64,000 nucleotides of DNA from Vibrio sp. BS-M-Sm-2 (GTDB lineage Bacteria; Pseudomonadota; Gammaproteobacteria; Enterobacterales; Vibrionaceae): positions 248,001 through 312,000 of the forward strand of contig NZ_CP167895.1 in NCBI RefSeq assembly GCF_041504345.1. Reading direction: 5' to 3'. Shown one piece after another: positions 42,163 through 50,392 of the stretch (position 1 is its first letter; each line of letters opens with the position of its first letter). The notes beneath the pieces are model-generated. The model was not told the DNA's origin and did no database searches. It worked only from the letters and a program-made list of their open reading frames with translations. A program made the position numbers and the translations under genes.

Positions 42163-43506
42163 ATGAGTGAGAGTAAAACAGAAATACTCAACCAAGATGC
42201 GAACAACGGAATTTTAGAGAAGTTTTTTAAAATTAAGGCACACGGCAGTAGTGTAAAAAATGAGTTAATCGGTGGTGTCACCACTTTCGCAACCATGGCT
42301 TACATCATCTTCGTTAACCCACAAATAATGGCCGCTTCAGGCATGGATTCAGGTGCGGTATTCGTCGCAACCTGTATTGGTGCTGCGATCGGTTGCTTGC
42401 TAATGGGGTTATTTGCGAACTGGCCTGTCGGCCTTGCGCCGGGCATGGGCTTGAACGCCTTCTTCTCGTTCACTGTAGTAAGCGAAATGGGCTACAGCTG
42501 GGAAGTGGCACTGGGTGCCGTGTTTATCTCTGGTATCTTGTTCGTCGGAATGAGCTTCTACAAAGTCCGCCAATGGATAATTGAAAGTATCCCAGTGAGT
42601 CTGCGTTATTCCATGACAGCGGGTGTTGGTTTATTCCTGGGCCTGATTGGTCTGAAAACAGCAGGTATTGTCGTCGAAAACCCAGCAACTTTGGTTTCAT
42701 TAGGTGACTTCACCAAACCTGAAGCTCTACTTGCAGCTATCGCATTCCTTATCATCGCAGTTCTGAGTGAACGCAAGGTATTTGGTGCAGTGTTAATCGG
42801 TATTTTGAGTGTAACTCTGGTCGGCATGATGCTTGGCCTCGTTCACTACAACGGTTTCTTCGCAGCCCCACCAAGTTTAGCGCCTACGTTCCTAAAGATG
42901 GATATTATGGGTGCGCTTGATGTTTCGATGATCAGCGTTATCTTGGCTTTCCTTTTTGTAAACATGTTCGATACCGCGGGTACTTTGATGGGCGTGGCTG
43001 AGCGTGCAAACCTAACTAACCCTGAAACGGGTAAGATCGAAGGTCTGAGCAAAGCACTGAAAGCCGATAGTATCTCAAGTGTTGCAGGTGCATGTGTGGG
43101 TTGTCCACCTGTCACCAGTTACGTAGAAAGTGCTGCAGGTGTTGCAGCCGGTGCTCGAACAGGCCTATCTGCGATTGTAGTTGGCGCTTTGTTCTTAGCG
43201 GCGATTTTCCTATCACCTCTTGCAGGTATGATCCCAGCTTACGCCACCTCCGGCGCGTTGATTTACGTAGCGTTTGTGATGATGAGCAGCATGCAGCACG
43301 TTGATTGGAAAGATTTCACCAACGGTGCACCCGCAGCGATTACCGCTTTGATGATGCCACTGACGTTCTCTATCGCGAATGGTATCGCACTGGGTTTCAT
43401 TACCTACACAGTACTTAAGCTGGCGACAGGTAAAACAAAAGACGTATCAATTTCGATGTACTTCCTAGCGGCTATCTTCGTTGCCAAGCTGGTATTCATC
43501 GGATAA
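42163..43506 (+). CDS. NCS2-family purine permease (AzgA/GhxP-like)
   Basis: A 447-residue inner-membrane transporter with about 12-14 helices. It belongs to the AzgA-like branch of the NCS2 family (guanine/hypoxanthine/adenine permeases). Signature segments are ELIGGVTTFATMAYIIFVNP, NWPVGLAPGMGLNAFFSFTV, NMFDTAGTLMGVAERANL and PVTSYVESAAGVAAGARTGL. The ATG with AAAAGGA upstream is chosen; an ATG 30 nt earlier has no ribosome site. Its place between uraH and the xanthine permease suggests it feeds guanine or hypoxanthine to GuaD and XdhAB. Confidence 0.9.
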   Translation: MSESKTEILNQDANNGILEKFFKIKAHGSSVKNELIGGVTTFATMAYIIFVNPQIMAASGMDSGAVFVATCIGAAIGCLLMGLFANWPVGLAPGMGLNAFFSFTVVSEMGYSWEVALGAVFISGILFVGMSFYKVRQWIIESIPVSLRYSMTAGVGLFLGLIGLKTAGIVVENPATLVSLGDFTKPEALLAAIAFLIIAVLSERKVFGAVLIGILSVTLVGMMLGLVHYNGFFAAPPSLAPTFLKMDIMGALDVSMISVILAFLFVNMFDTAGTLMGVAERANLTNPETGKIEGLSKALKADSISSVAGACVGCPPVTSYVESAAGVAAGARTGLSAIVVGALFLAAIFLSPLAGMIPAYATSGALIYVAFVMMSSMQHVDWKDFTNGAPAAITALMMPLTFSIANGIALGFITYTVLKLATGKTKDVSISMYFLAAIFVAKLVFIG

Positions 43507-43529
43507 TCAACACAGCAACATGATTTATT

Positions 43530-43553
43530 GCTTGGCTCATTCATGAGCCAAGC
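43530..43553. terminator. Perfect hairpin between the two permease genes
   Basis: GCTTGGCTCA / TGAGCCAAGC around TTCA, 23 nt after the permease stop. No T-run follows, so it may modulate rather than end transcription. Confidence 0.45.
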
Positions 43554-43728
43554 TACTGACACACAATCTACCGACAAAATTGCTAAGAAAGCTAATTGTA
43601 TTAATACGCGGAACGCAGATGCATTCCGTCCCTTTAATGCACCTTTTTTATGACCCTACGCAGTTTGTAGAAGTCATTATTTGACCGCCAATCGCCTGTA
43701 AACGGAAACGCAGGCAGAGGAATATCAA

Positions 43729-45180
43729 ATGAAACTTCTGTACACCCTAAATGAAAGACCGCCTCACGGCTTAACCTTCCTACTCGCATTGCAGCACATG
43801 CTCGCCTCGATTGGTGGCATTGTCGCTGTTCCCCTTATTGTCGGCGCTTCCATTGGCCTACCCAACACAGAGATCGTCTCACTGATCAATGCAGCTCTAT
43901 TGGCATCCGGTATTGTGACCGTTGCTCAGTGTCTTGGCTTTGGCCCTGTCGGCATTCGACTGCCCGTGGTTATGGGTTCGAGCTTCGCCTTTTTAGGTGT
44001 CGCTATCTCAATCGGTAACGAAGGTGGCGTCGCCGCTATCATGGGCTCGGCGCTTATCGGCTCGTTTGTCGTAATTGGTGCCAGCTTCTATATGGACAAG
44101 GTTCGGAAGCTGTTCCCAACCGTGGTAAGTGGTGTTGTGGTTACCCTAATCGGCTTAACCATTTTACCGGTTGCCATGAATTGGGTCGGAGACTCCCCAG
44201 CCAATACGGAACAATTCGCCACGCTACCTAAACTGTTCCTAGCCCTTGTCTCACTGGGTATTGTGGTTGGTGTATCGGTTTACTGTAAAGGCGCGGTTGC
44301 TGCCTCTGCTATCGTGATTGGTTTAGCGGGAGGTTACATTGTGGCGCTATCGCTCGGCATGGTAGACCTTGAGCAGATCAGCTCTGCCGCTTGGGTTGGT
44401 GGCCCTGAACCTTTCAAATATGGCTTTACCTTTTCTGCAAGTGCCATCATCAGCATGAGCTTGGTATACATAGTGGTTATCGCTGAAGCAACGGGCGACT
44501 TCATGGCACTGGGCAACAACTGCCAAACCAAAGTTAGTGGTAAAGATCTAAAACGTGGATTACTAGGTGATGGCCTTGGTAGTACGCTCTCTTCAATTCT
44601 AACGGCGATGCCATTGGCATCATTCAGCCAAAACGTTGGTATTGTCGGTATCACAGGTGTTGCAAGTCGCTATGTCGTAGCAGCAACAGGTGGTTTGCTA
44701 ATTTTAGGCGGTTTATTCCCGAAATTAGCTGCTATTGCCGTCACCATTCCTAAACCTGTTTTGGGTGGTGTGGGTTTCGTGATGTTCGGTATGATCGCCT
44801 ACGCGGGTATCCGCATGTTGATCAAAGCCGCAGACACCAAACGTAACGCTTTGGTAATCTGTGTTGGTTTGGCGTCTGGTTTAGCTGTTACCTTCGAACC
44901 GAGATTGCTTCAACATTTACCTCATGACCTAGCGAACTTTCTTCACTCTGGCATCACGACCGGTACTATCATGACCGTGCTGCTAAACCTTGTGTTACCA
45001 AAATCTTCACGAGCAGAAGAGCAAGAAGCACTAGCCGAAAGCCAAGCACAAGTTGAGCTAGAAATGAAAGAGCAAGCTGAAGAAGCAATGGCGTCAGACG
45101 AGCAATTAGAGACTCAACAGGCAAGTACAGAAGCCAATGTTCAAGCAGCATCAGAAAATCCTGAGCCCAAAGCGAACTAA
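43729..45180 (+). CDS. NCS2-family xanthine/urate permease with long hydrophilic tail
   Basis: A 483-residue nucleobase:cation symporter of the XanQ/UacT branch. Conserved motifs are LALQHMLASIGGIVAVPLIV (substrate-associated QH), the helix-8 motif VIAEATGDFMALG with its Glu, and MPLASFSQNVGIVGITGVAS with the NxG-type motif. The context (urate and xanthine catabolism) favours xanthine or urate. The last ~60 residues are a Gln/Glu/Ala-rich soluble tail not needed for transport in known members. AGAGGAA precedes the ATG. Confidence 0.9.
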   Translation: MKLLYTLNERPPHGLTFLLALQHMLASIGGIVAVPLIVGASIGLPNTEIVSLINAALLASGIVTVAQCLGFGPVGIRLPVVMGSSFAFLGVAISIGNEGGVAAIMGSALIGSFVVIGASFYMDKVRKLFPTVVSGVVVTLIGLTILPVAMNWVGDSPANTEQFATLPKLFLALVSLGIVVGVSVYCKGAVAASAIVIGLAGGYIVALSLGMVDLEQISSAAWVGGPEPFKYGFTFSASAIISMSLVYIVVIAEATGDFMALGNNCQTKVSGKDLKRGLLGDGLGSTLSSILTAMPLASFSQNVGIVGITGVASRYVVAATGGLLILGGLFPKLAAIAVTIPKPVLGGVGFVMFGMIAYAGIRMLIKAADTKRNALVICVGLASGLAVTFEPRLLQHLPHDLANFLHSGITTGTIMTVLLNLVLPKSSRAEEQEALAESQAQVELEMKEQAEEAMASDEQLETQQASTEANVQAASENPEPKAN

Positions 45181-45226
45181 CTAGCTAAGTCTCGAACTAA
45201 TTAAGTCTGGAACTAGCTAAGTCTCG
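45179..45226. repeat. Three tandem 16-bp repeats at the permease stop codon
   Basis: Units AACTAGCTAAGTCTCG, AACTAATTAAGTCTGG and AACTAGCTAAGTCTCG follow without gaps, starting inside the TAA stop. A decayed fourth copy follows to about 45242. Confidence 0.85.
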
Positions 45227-45390
45227 AGCTAACTAATTCACTGACTAACGTAAACCGATTTCCACAGAATCAGGGTCGAATTAGAACATTGAAAGTTTTA
45301 ACGCCCCTGATTCGAATTTATCTTGCAACTATAAATACCAATAAAGACCCTCTTCCCTGAAAAGGCTGAGATGGCTAAGGACTACTATGA

Positions 45391-46752
45391 ATGGAAACCA
45401 TCTGGATTAAGAATCCTCTCGCAATCTACACGGGCTCAAATGCCGATGCAGAAGGCGGCATTGTCATAAAAGGTAATAAAGTCATTGAACTGGTTGGTAA
45501 ACACAAAGAACCAACCTTACCCGTAGATTACAGCGTAGACGCCTCTCGTCATGTTGTGACTCCTGGGCTTATCAATGCGCACCACCACTTCTATCAAACT
45601 CTAACGCGTGCCTACCCCGGCGCACTCAATAAGGAACTCTTCCATTGGCTGCAAAGCCTCTATCCTGTGTGGGCAAACCTCGATTCTGAAATGATGAGCC
45701 TAGCCACAGAACTGGCTCTGGTGGAATTAATGATGTCGGGTTGTACTACAGCTTCCGATCACCATTACTTATTACCAAACGGGCTTGAGCACGCCATCGA
45801 CTTACAAATTGAAGCTGCCGAGAAGCTGGGTGTAAGGGCAATTTTCACTCGCGGTTCTATGAGCCTAGGGGAAGATGAAGGTGGACTACCTCCACGACAC
45901 ACCATTCAAACCGAACAAACCATCATTGATGACAGCCAACGCTTGATTCGTGATTACCACCAGCGTGATGAAGGGGCGATGATTCAAATCGCACTCGCGC
46001 CTTGTTCGCCGTTCTCTGTCACCACAGATCTGATGAAGGAAACCGCTAAGATAAGTGAGCGTGAGAACGTAATGATGCACACGCACTTATGTGAAACACT
46101 TGATGAAGAAGACTTCTGTATTGAGAAGTTTGGCCTGCGCCCTGTGGATTACCTAGAGGATGTGGGTTGGTTAAACGAACGCACTTGGCTTGCTCATGGC
46201 ATTCACTTCAATCCAGAAGAGATCAAACGTTTAGGTAAAGCGGGAATCGGTATTAGCCACTGCCCTACCTCCAATATGATGTTGGCTTCCGGTATTTGTA
46301 AGAACAACGACCTTGAAGCCGCTGGCGTAAAAGTGGGGCTTGGTGTGGACGGTTCCGCCTCAAACGATGGCTCCAATATGATTGCCGAAGTACGCATGGC
46401 GATGTATCTACAACGCCTGCAATATGGTTCCGCCAATGTTTCACACTTTGATGCATTACGCTGGGCAACTTCAGGCTCTGCTGCCGCTATGGGACGAACT
46501 GATATTGGTACGCTCGAAGTTGGCAAACAAGCCGACATCGCGATGTTCAAGCTTGATGACATTCGCTTCTCTGGCAGCCACGACCCACTCGCCGCACTAT
46601 TGCTTTGTGGTGCTCAACAAGCAGATAAAGTGATGGTTGCAGGTAAGTGGCGCGTCAACGATGGCGCTGTGATTGGCGTAGACATGGAGCAACTGATGCA
46701 CCGCCACCATGCGGCAGCCATGAAGTTAGGTAAGCTGGCGATGAATAATTAA
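45391..46752 (+). CDS. 8-oxoguanine deaminase (amidohydrolase)
   Basis: A 453-residue zinc amidohydrolase of the AtzB/TrzN-like branch that contains characterised 8-oxoguanine deaminases. It has the branch-specific INAHHHFYQTLTRAYPGALN, then MMHTHLCETLDEED, WLAHGIHFNPEE, SHCPTSNMMLASGI and LGVDGSASNDGSNM. The reaction turns 8-oxoguanine into urate, which enters the PuuD pathway directly; this fits its place after the permeases. Alternative annotation as hydroxyatrazine ethylaminohydrolase is a common over-call. AAGGA stands 9 nt before the ATG. Confidence 0.88.
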   Translation: METIWIKNPLAIYTGSNADAEGGIVIKGNKVIELVGKHKEPTLPVDYSVDASRHVVTPGLINAHHHFYQTLTRAYPGALNKELFHWLQSLYPVWANLDSEMMSLATELALVELMMSGCTTASDHHYLLPNGLEHAIDLQIEAAEKLGVRAIFTRGSMSLGEDEGGLPPRHTIQTEQTIIDDSQRLIRDYHQRDEGAMIQIALAPCSPFSVTTDLMKETAKISERENVMMHTHLCETLDEEDFCIEKFGLRPVDYLEDVGWLNERTWLAHGIHFNPEEIKRLGKAGIGISHCPTSNMMLASGICKNNDLEAAGVKVGLGVDGSASNDGSNMIAEVRMAMYLQRLQYGSANVSHFDALRWATSGSAAAMGRTDIGTLEVGKQADIAMFKLDDIRFSGSHDPLAALLLCGAQQADKVMVAGKWRVNDGAVIGVDMEQLMHRHHAAAMKLGKLAMNN

Positions 46753-46784
46753 AGTTCGTGTATTTTGAGCTTATCTAAACAAGA

Positions 46785-46807
46785 AAGGCCGACATATTGT
46801 CGGCCTT
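46785..46807. terminator. Hairpin terminator between convergent genes
   Basis: AAGGCCGACA / TGTCGGCCTT with a 3-nt loop, between the 8-oxoguanine deaminase and the lipoprotein amidohydrolase. Confidence 0.7.
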
Positions 46808-46844
46808 ATTCATTCTGTTCGATTACTAAAGTCAGGTTTAAGTC

Positions 46845-48281
46845 CTAATCCATCAAGCTCTTCGACTTAATCGCTTTCTTAGACAGTTCTTTCGCGAACT
46901 CAGTAATGTCGGCTTCAAACTGATCAACGCTTTGGCGGATGTCATCCAGCTGAACCGTCTGCATCACGCGGTTTTCCATTACGATTTGGCCGTTAACAAT
47001 CGTCGTGTCGATGTTGCTCGGGTTCGCTTGATAAACCAAGGTTGCGTATGGGTCGTAGCTTGGCATCATGTTCGCTGATTGTGTTTCGACAATCACGATG
47101 TCTGCTTTTTTACCGACTTCCAGAGAACCAATTTGGTCTTCCATGTGTAAGGCTTTAGCGCCACCTAAGGTTGCCATCTCAATAACCTGTTCAGGAATCA
47201 TGATGGTGCGATCTGAGTGCTTCAAGCGTTGCATGTTCGCTGCATAGCTTAGGGTGCGCATGATATCGACTTGGTTTGAACTCATTGGGCCATCTGTTCC
47301 CAAACCTACTCGCATGTCGGCACGGTACATATCCCATGCTGGTGCGATGCCGGTTGCACCTTTAGCGTTCGCCATTGGGTTGTATGAGATCCCTGCATCA
47401 GCTTGCTTTAGAAGCTTTTGATCGTTCTCTGAAAGGTGGATACCGTGAGCAATGACTACACGCTCGTCCAGCACACCAATTTCATTCATGTATTCGACTG
47501 GCGACGTGGCCTTAGTTTCATCTTTGATGCGCTTCTCTTCATTTGGGAATTCAGCAACGTGAATTAACACCGGCACATCATATTGAGCAGACAGTTTGTT
47601 GATTTCTTGAAGCTTGTCTTTGCTCACTGTGTACACCGCGTGTGGTGCGTAAGCAGGTGTAATCAGCTCGTCGTTTTGGTACTGCTCAATGAAGCCTTTG
47701 GCATAATCGATACCGCCATAAGGTTCTTTAGCGTCTACCACAGGGAACTTAATCACGGTCTCGCCGAGCACCGCACGCAGGCCAACTTCTTTGGTCGCTT
47801 TTGCCATTTCATCCATGTGGTAATACATGTCGGCATAAGTCGTGACACCACTTTGTGCCAACTCGATACTGCCTAGCTTGGTCGCGTTATAAATCAGTTC
47901 ACGGCTTAGCTTTTTGGCTTCAAGCGGGAAAAAGTAAGCGAACAATCGGTTGGAAATACCCTCTTCGCCTAAACCGCGAAACGCAATCATAGGAAGGTGG
48001 TTGTGAGCATTGACCATACCTGGCATAACAATACCGTCTTGAGCATCAATCACCTTTTCAGCGCGATATTGAGTAATCAAGTTCTCATTACCCACCGCGA
48101 TGATCTGGTCGTTTTTCACGACAACAACACCATCTTCAATCACATCCATTTCAGAGTTGATAGTCAGGACTTGTCCATTAGTGATAATCAGATCGGCGTT
48201 GTATGTTTGAGTTGCCACTGTCGAACCACAGCCAGCCAGTAAAACTGCGCTAATGGTGCATGCCAAGCTTTTAAGCGTCAT
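46845..48281 (-). CDS. Lipoprotein-anchored amidohydrolase (adenosine/methylthioadenosine deaminase-like)
   Basis: A 478-residue metal-dependent amidohydrolase with a lipoprotein signal. From the chosen ATG the N-terminus reads MTLKSLACTISAVLLAGCGS, a clear lipobox with Cys18 as the lipidated residue. The frame is open 30 codons upstream but that extension would spoil the signal. Catalytic motifs are VNAHNHLPMIAF, LIHVAEFPNEE, IAHGIHLSEND and LGTDGPMSSNQ. They match the MtaD/SAH deaminase branch (cytosine/adenosine deaminase-like). Gly after the Cys predicts outer-membrane rather than inner-membrane retention. It may process nucleosides in the periplasm before uptake; the substrate is unproven. 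Confidence 0.8.
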   Translation of the reverse strand: MTLKSLACTISAVLLAGCGSTVATQTYNADLIITNGQVLTINSEMDVIEDGVVVVKNDQIIAVGNENLITQYRAEKVIDAQDGIVMPGMVNAHNHLPMIAFRGLGEEGISNRLFAYFFPLEAKKLSRELIYNATKLGSIELAQSGVTTYADMYYHMDEMAKATKEVGLRAVLGETVIKFPVVDAKEPYGGIDYAKGFIEQYQNDELITPAYAPHAVYTVSKDKLQEINKLSAQYDVPVLIHVAEFPNEEKRIKDETKATSPVEYMNEIGVLDERVVIAHGIHLSENDQKLLKQADAGISYNPMANAKGATGIAPAWDMYRADMRVGLGTDGPMSSNQVDIMRTLSYAANMQRLKHSDRTIMIPEQVIEMATLGGAKALHMEDQIGSLEVGKKADIVIVETQSANMMPSYDPYATLVYQANPSNIDTTIVNGQIVMENRVMQTVQLDDIRQSVDQFEADITEFAKELSKKAIKSKSLMD

Positions 48282-48590
48282 TGCTAAACCTATATGTTGT
48301 GCGTGTAATATTGTTAGGAGCTTCACTTTGTTGCTCTTAGCTATTCCTTCTTGAGAACAACAGTGCCGCAAATTTTCGCGACACTATACCCTTATCTTTA
48401 AATGAAATGGCATACCTAATCGAGCCAGATTCAAGATAAATAGGTAATTGCACAACAGGTCACAGAAATGCCTGTTCGCCATAAACCTATGAGCCTAATT
48501 CCCATGAACCTTTTACTGTAAACACGCATAAAAAAGGCATCTCTCGATGCCATTAATTTGTCGATGCTAGATTTATGAAAAAGCGACCGA
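48282..48590. other. 309-bp region between the amidohydrolase and altronate dehydratase genes
   Basis: It holds the promoter of the lipoprotein amidohydrolase and the uxaA terminator at 48528-48551. No supported gene. Confidence 0.5.
48528..48551 (-). terminator. Terminator of uxaA
   Basis: On the minus strand GGCATC-GAGA-GATGCC is followed by six T. Confidence 0.8.
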
Positions 48591-50081
48591 TTACAAAGTC
48601 ACTCCAGACTTAAAAATAGCTAACTCTCTGATTTCATTTCGTTCATTATTTGTCTTGCCACCACTAGCAATTGCTTCGACACAGTCAATGAATTGCTCTA
48701 GAAGGATATTCATCGATGTGTTTTCTACTAGTGCGCCAGCATTGAAATCAATCCAATGCGGTTTTTTAAGTGCTAGTTCAGAGTTTGTTGATACTTTCAC
48801 TGTTGGAACAAAGCCTCCATAAGGTGTTCCTCGTCCCGTAGTAAAAAGAACCAAATGGCAACCACTCGCAGCAAGAGCTGAAGTGGCTACAGCATCATTT
48901 CCCGGAGCACTCAGAAGATTTAGCCCTGGTATAGATAGTGTATCCGCATAATTCAAAACATCGACTACAGGGCTACTACCCGCTTTTTGAGTACAGCCCA
49001 TAGATTTGTCTTCCAACGTCGAGATACCACCTTTTTTATTGCCTGGTGATGGGTTCTCATAAATCGGTTGGTTATGGTCTATAAAATACTGTTTGAAGCC
49101 ATTTATCATACCAACTGCTTTATCAAAGGTTTTTCTATCAATGCAGCGCTCAAACAGCAAGTGTTCAGCTCCAAACATTTCAGGCACCTCAGTCAGTACT
49201 GAAGTGCCTCCTAACCCGATAAGGTAGTCAGAAAAACGTCCTAGCATGGGGTTAGCCGTTATACCAGAAAGTCCATCTGAGCCTCCACACTCTAAGCCCA
49301 CCTTCAACCGACCAAAGCTAATAGGTGTACGAGTATCCAGTTGAACGCTTTGATAAATAGATTCCAAATGGTTAACTGCTACTTCGATTTCGTCCTGTTC
49401 ATTTTGAGCAATCATATACTGAACACGACTTTCATCAATGTCACCTACAAGCTCTTTAAAAGGACCGACTTGGTTATTCTCACAACCTAAGCCAATAACT
49501 AGCACTCCACCTGCATTTGGATGTTGAACCATGTTGGCCAGTATTTGACGAGTATTTTCATGGTCGTCGCCCAATTGAGAGCACCCGTAATTATGAGGAA
49601 ATAAATGGACTCCATCACAACGTAATTCTGGATGATTTCGACGAAAGCGTTCAATAGCTTGTTTGGCTATACCATTAACACAACCAACTGTAGGTATAAC
49701 CCAAATTTCATTACGTATTGCTACATCGCCATTATCTCGCTCATAACCTTGAAAGAATCGTTCTTCAATTGACGACGCTAACAAGTGAGGAAAACTCGGC
49801 GTATAAATATAGGTGTCTGTATCTGATAATTTGGTCGTCATATTATGAGTGTGAATCCACTCACCAACATCAATATCAGTCGAGGCAACTCCTATAGAGC
49901 TCCCATATTTAATGATATCTTCACCAGTGCCAATAGGTCTTAATGCCAACTTGCTACCACGGTCAACATCTTGAATTACGATGAGCTCTTGGCCGTCAAT
50001 ATTAAACTTGTCACCAGACTGAAGAGGTTGCAAACAAACTACAATATTGTCTTTTGAATTGATTTTGATGATTTTTTTCAT
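48591..50081 (-). CDS. uxaA: Altronate dehydratase
   Basis: A 496-residue dehydratase that turns D-altronate into 2-keto-3-deoxygluconate (KDG). It has the N-terminal SAF-like part (MKKIIKINSKDNIVVCLQPL) and the main UxaA domain with its iron/manganese-binding Cys and His (HLFPHNYGCSQLGDDHENTR, GLGCENNQVG, LECGGSDGLSGITANP, DKSMGCTQKAGSSPVVD). The inner ATG is chosen; one 48 nt upstream lacks a ribosome site and is not seen in the family. It is divergent from uxaB across an A-tract-rich region. It is the only minus-strand enzyme of the L-galactonate pathway here. Confidence 0.93.
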   Translation of the reverse strand: MKKIIKINSKDNIVVCLQPLQSGDKFNIDGQELIVIQDVDRGSKLALRPIGTGEDIIKYGSSIGVASTDIDVGEWIHTHNMTTKLSDTDTYIYTPSFPHLLASSIEERFFQGYERDNGDVAIRNEIWVIPTVGCVNGIAKQAIERFRRNHPELRCDGVHLFPHNYGCSQLGDDHENTRQILANMVQHPNAGGVLVIGLGCENNQVGPFKELVGDIDESRVQYMIAQNEQDEIEVAVNHLESIYQSVQLDTRTPISFGRLKVGLECGGSDGLSGITANPMLGRFSDYLIGLGGTSVLTEVPEMFGAEHLLFERCIDRKTFDKAVGMINGFKQYFIDHNQPIYENPSPGNKKGGISTLEDKSMGCTQKAGSSPVVDVLNYADTLSIPGLNLLSAPGNDAVATSALAASGCHLVLFTTGRGTPYGGFVPTVKVSTNSELALKKPHWIDFNAGALVENTSMNILLEQFIDCVEAIASGGKTNNERNEIRELAIFKSGVTL

Positions 50082-50392
50082 GGGTATCCCAGTTAAGTGA
50101 TTCCCGTCCGACTCATTTAGTTTACACATGAAGTTGTATTTTAATCAAATTAAAAACAGTCAAATTCTATCTACAACATATATCCACTGACTATTTCGAG
50201 AGTAATTACGCTATTTTTCTTTTAATACTGATTTTTTCAGAAATAAAAAACAGATAAAAAACAGATAAAAATGATCACTTACACGTTTGAGAATATTTTT
50301 AACTGTTTGAACGATACCTTCCCATAAACTCAATTCCAACTTCGATAACACCTGTCCGACACACAGAACTACCTATCGATTAGGGATATAAA
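50082..50392. promoter_or_regulatory. Divergent uxaA/uxaB promoter region with phased A-tracts
   Basis: At 50243-50273 the unit ATAAAAAACAG occurs twice and then decays. This puts A-tracts at 50245-50250, 50256-50261 and 50267-50271, one per 11 bp, with T-tracts just upstream. Such phasing predicts a bent helix. No gene is present. I could not define the LgoR operator. Confidence 0.5.
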
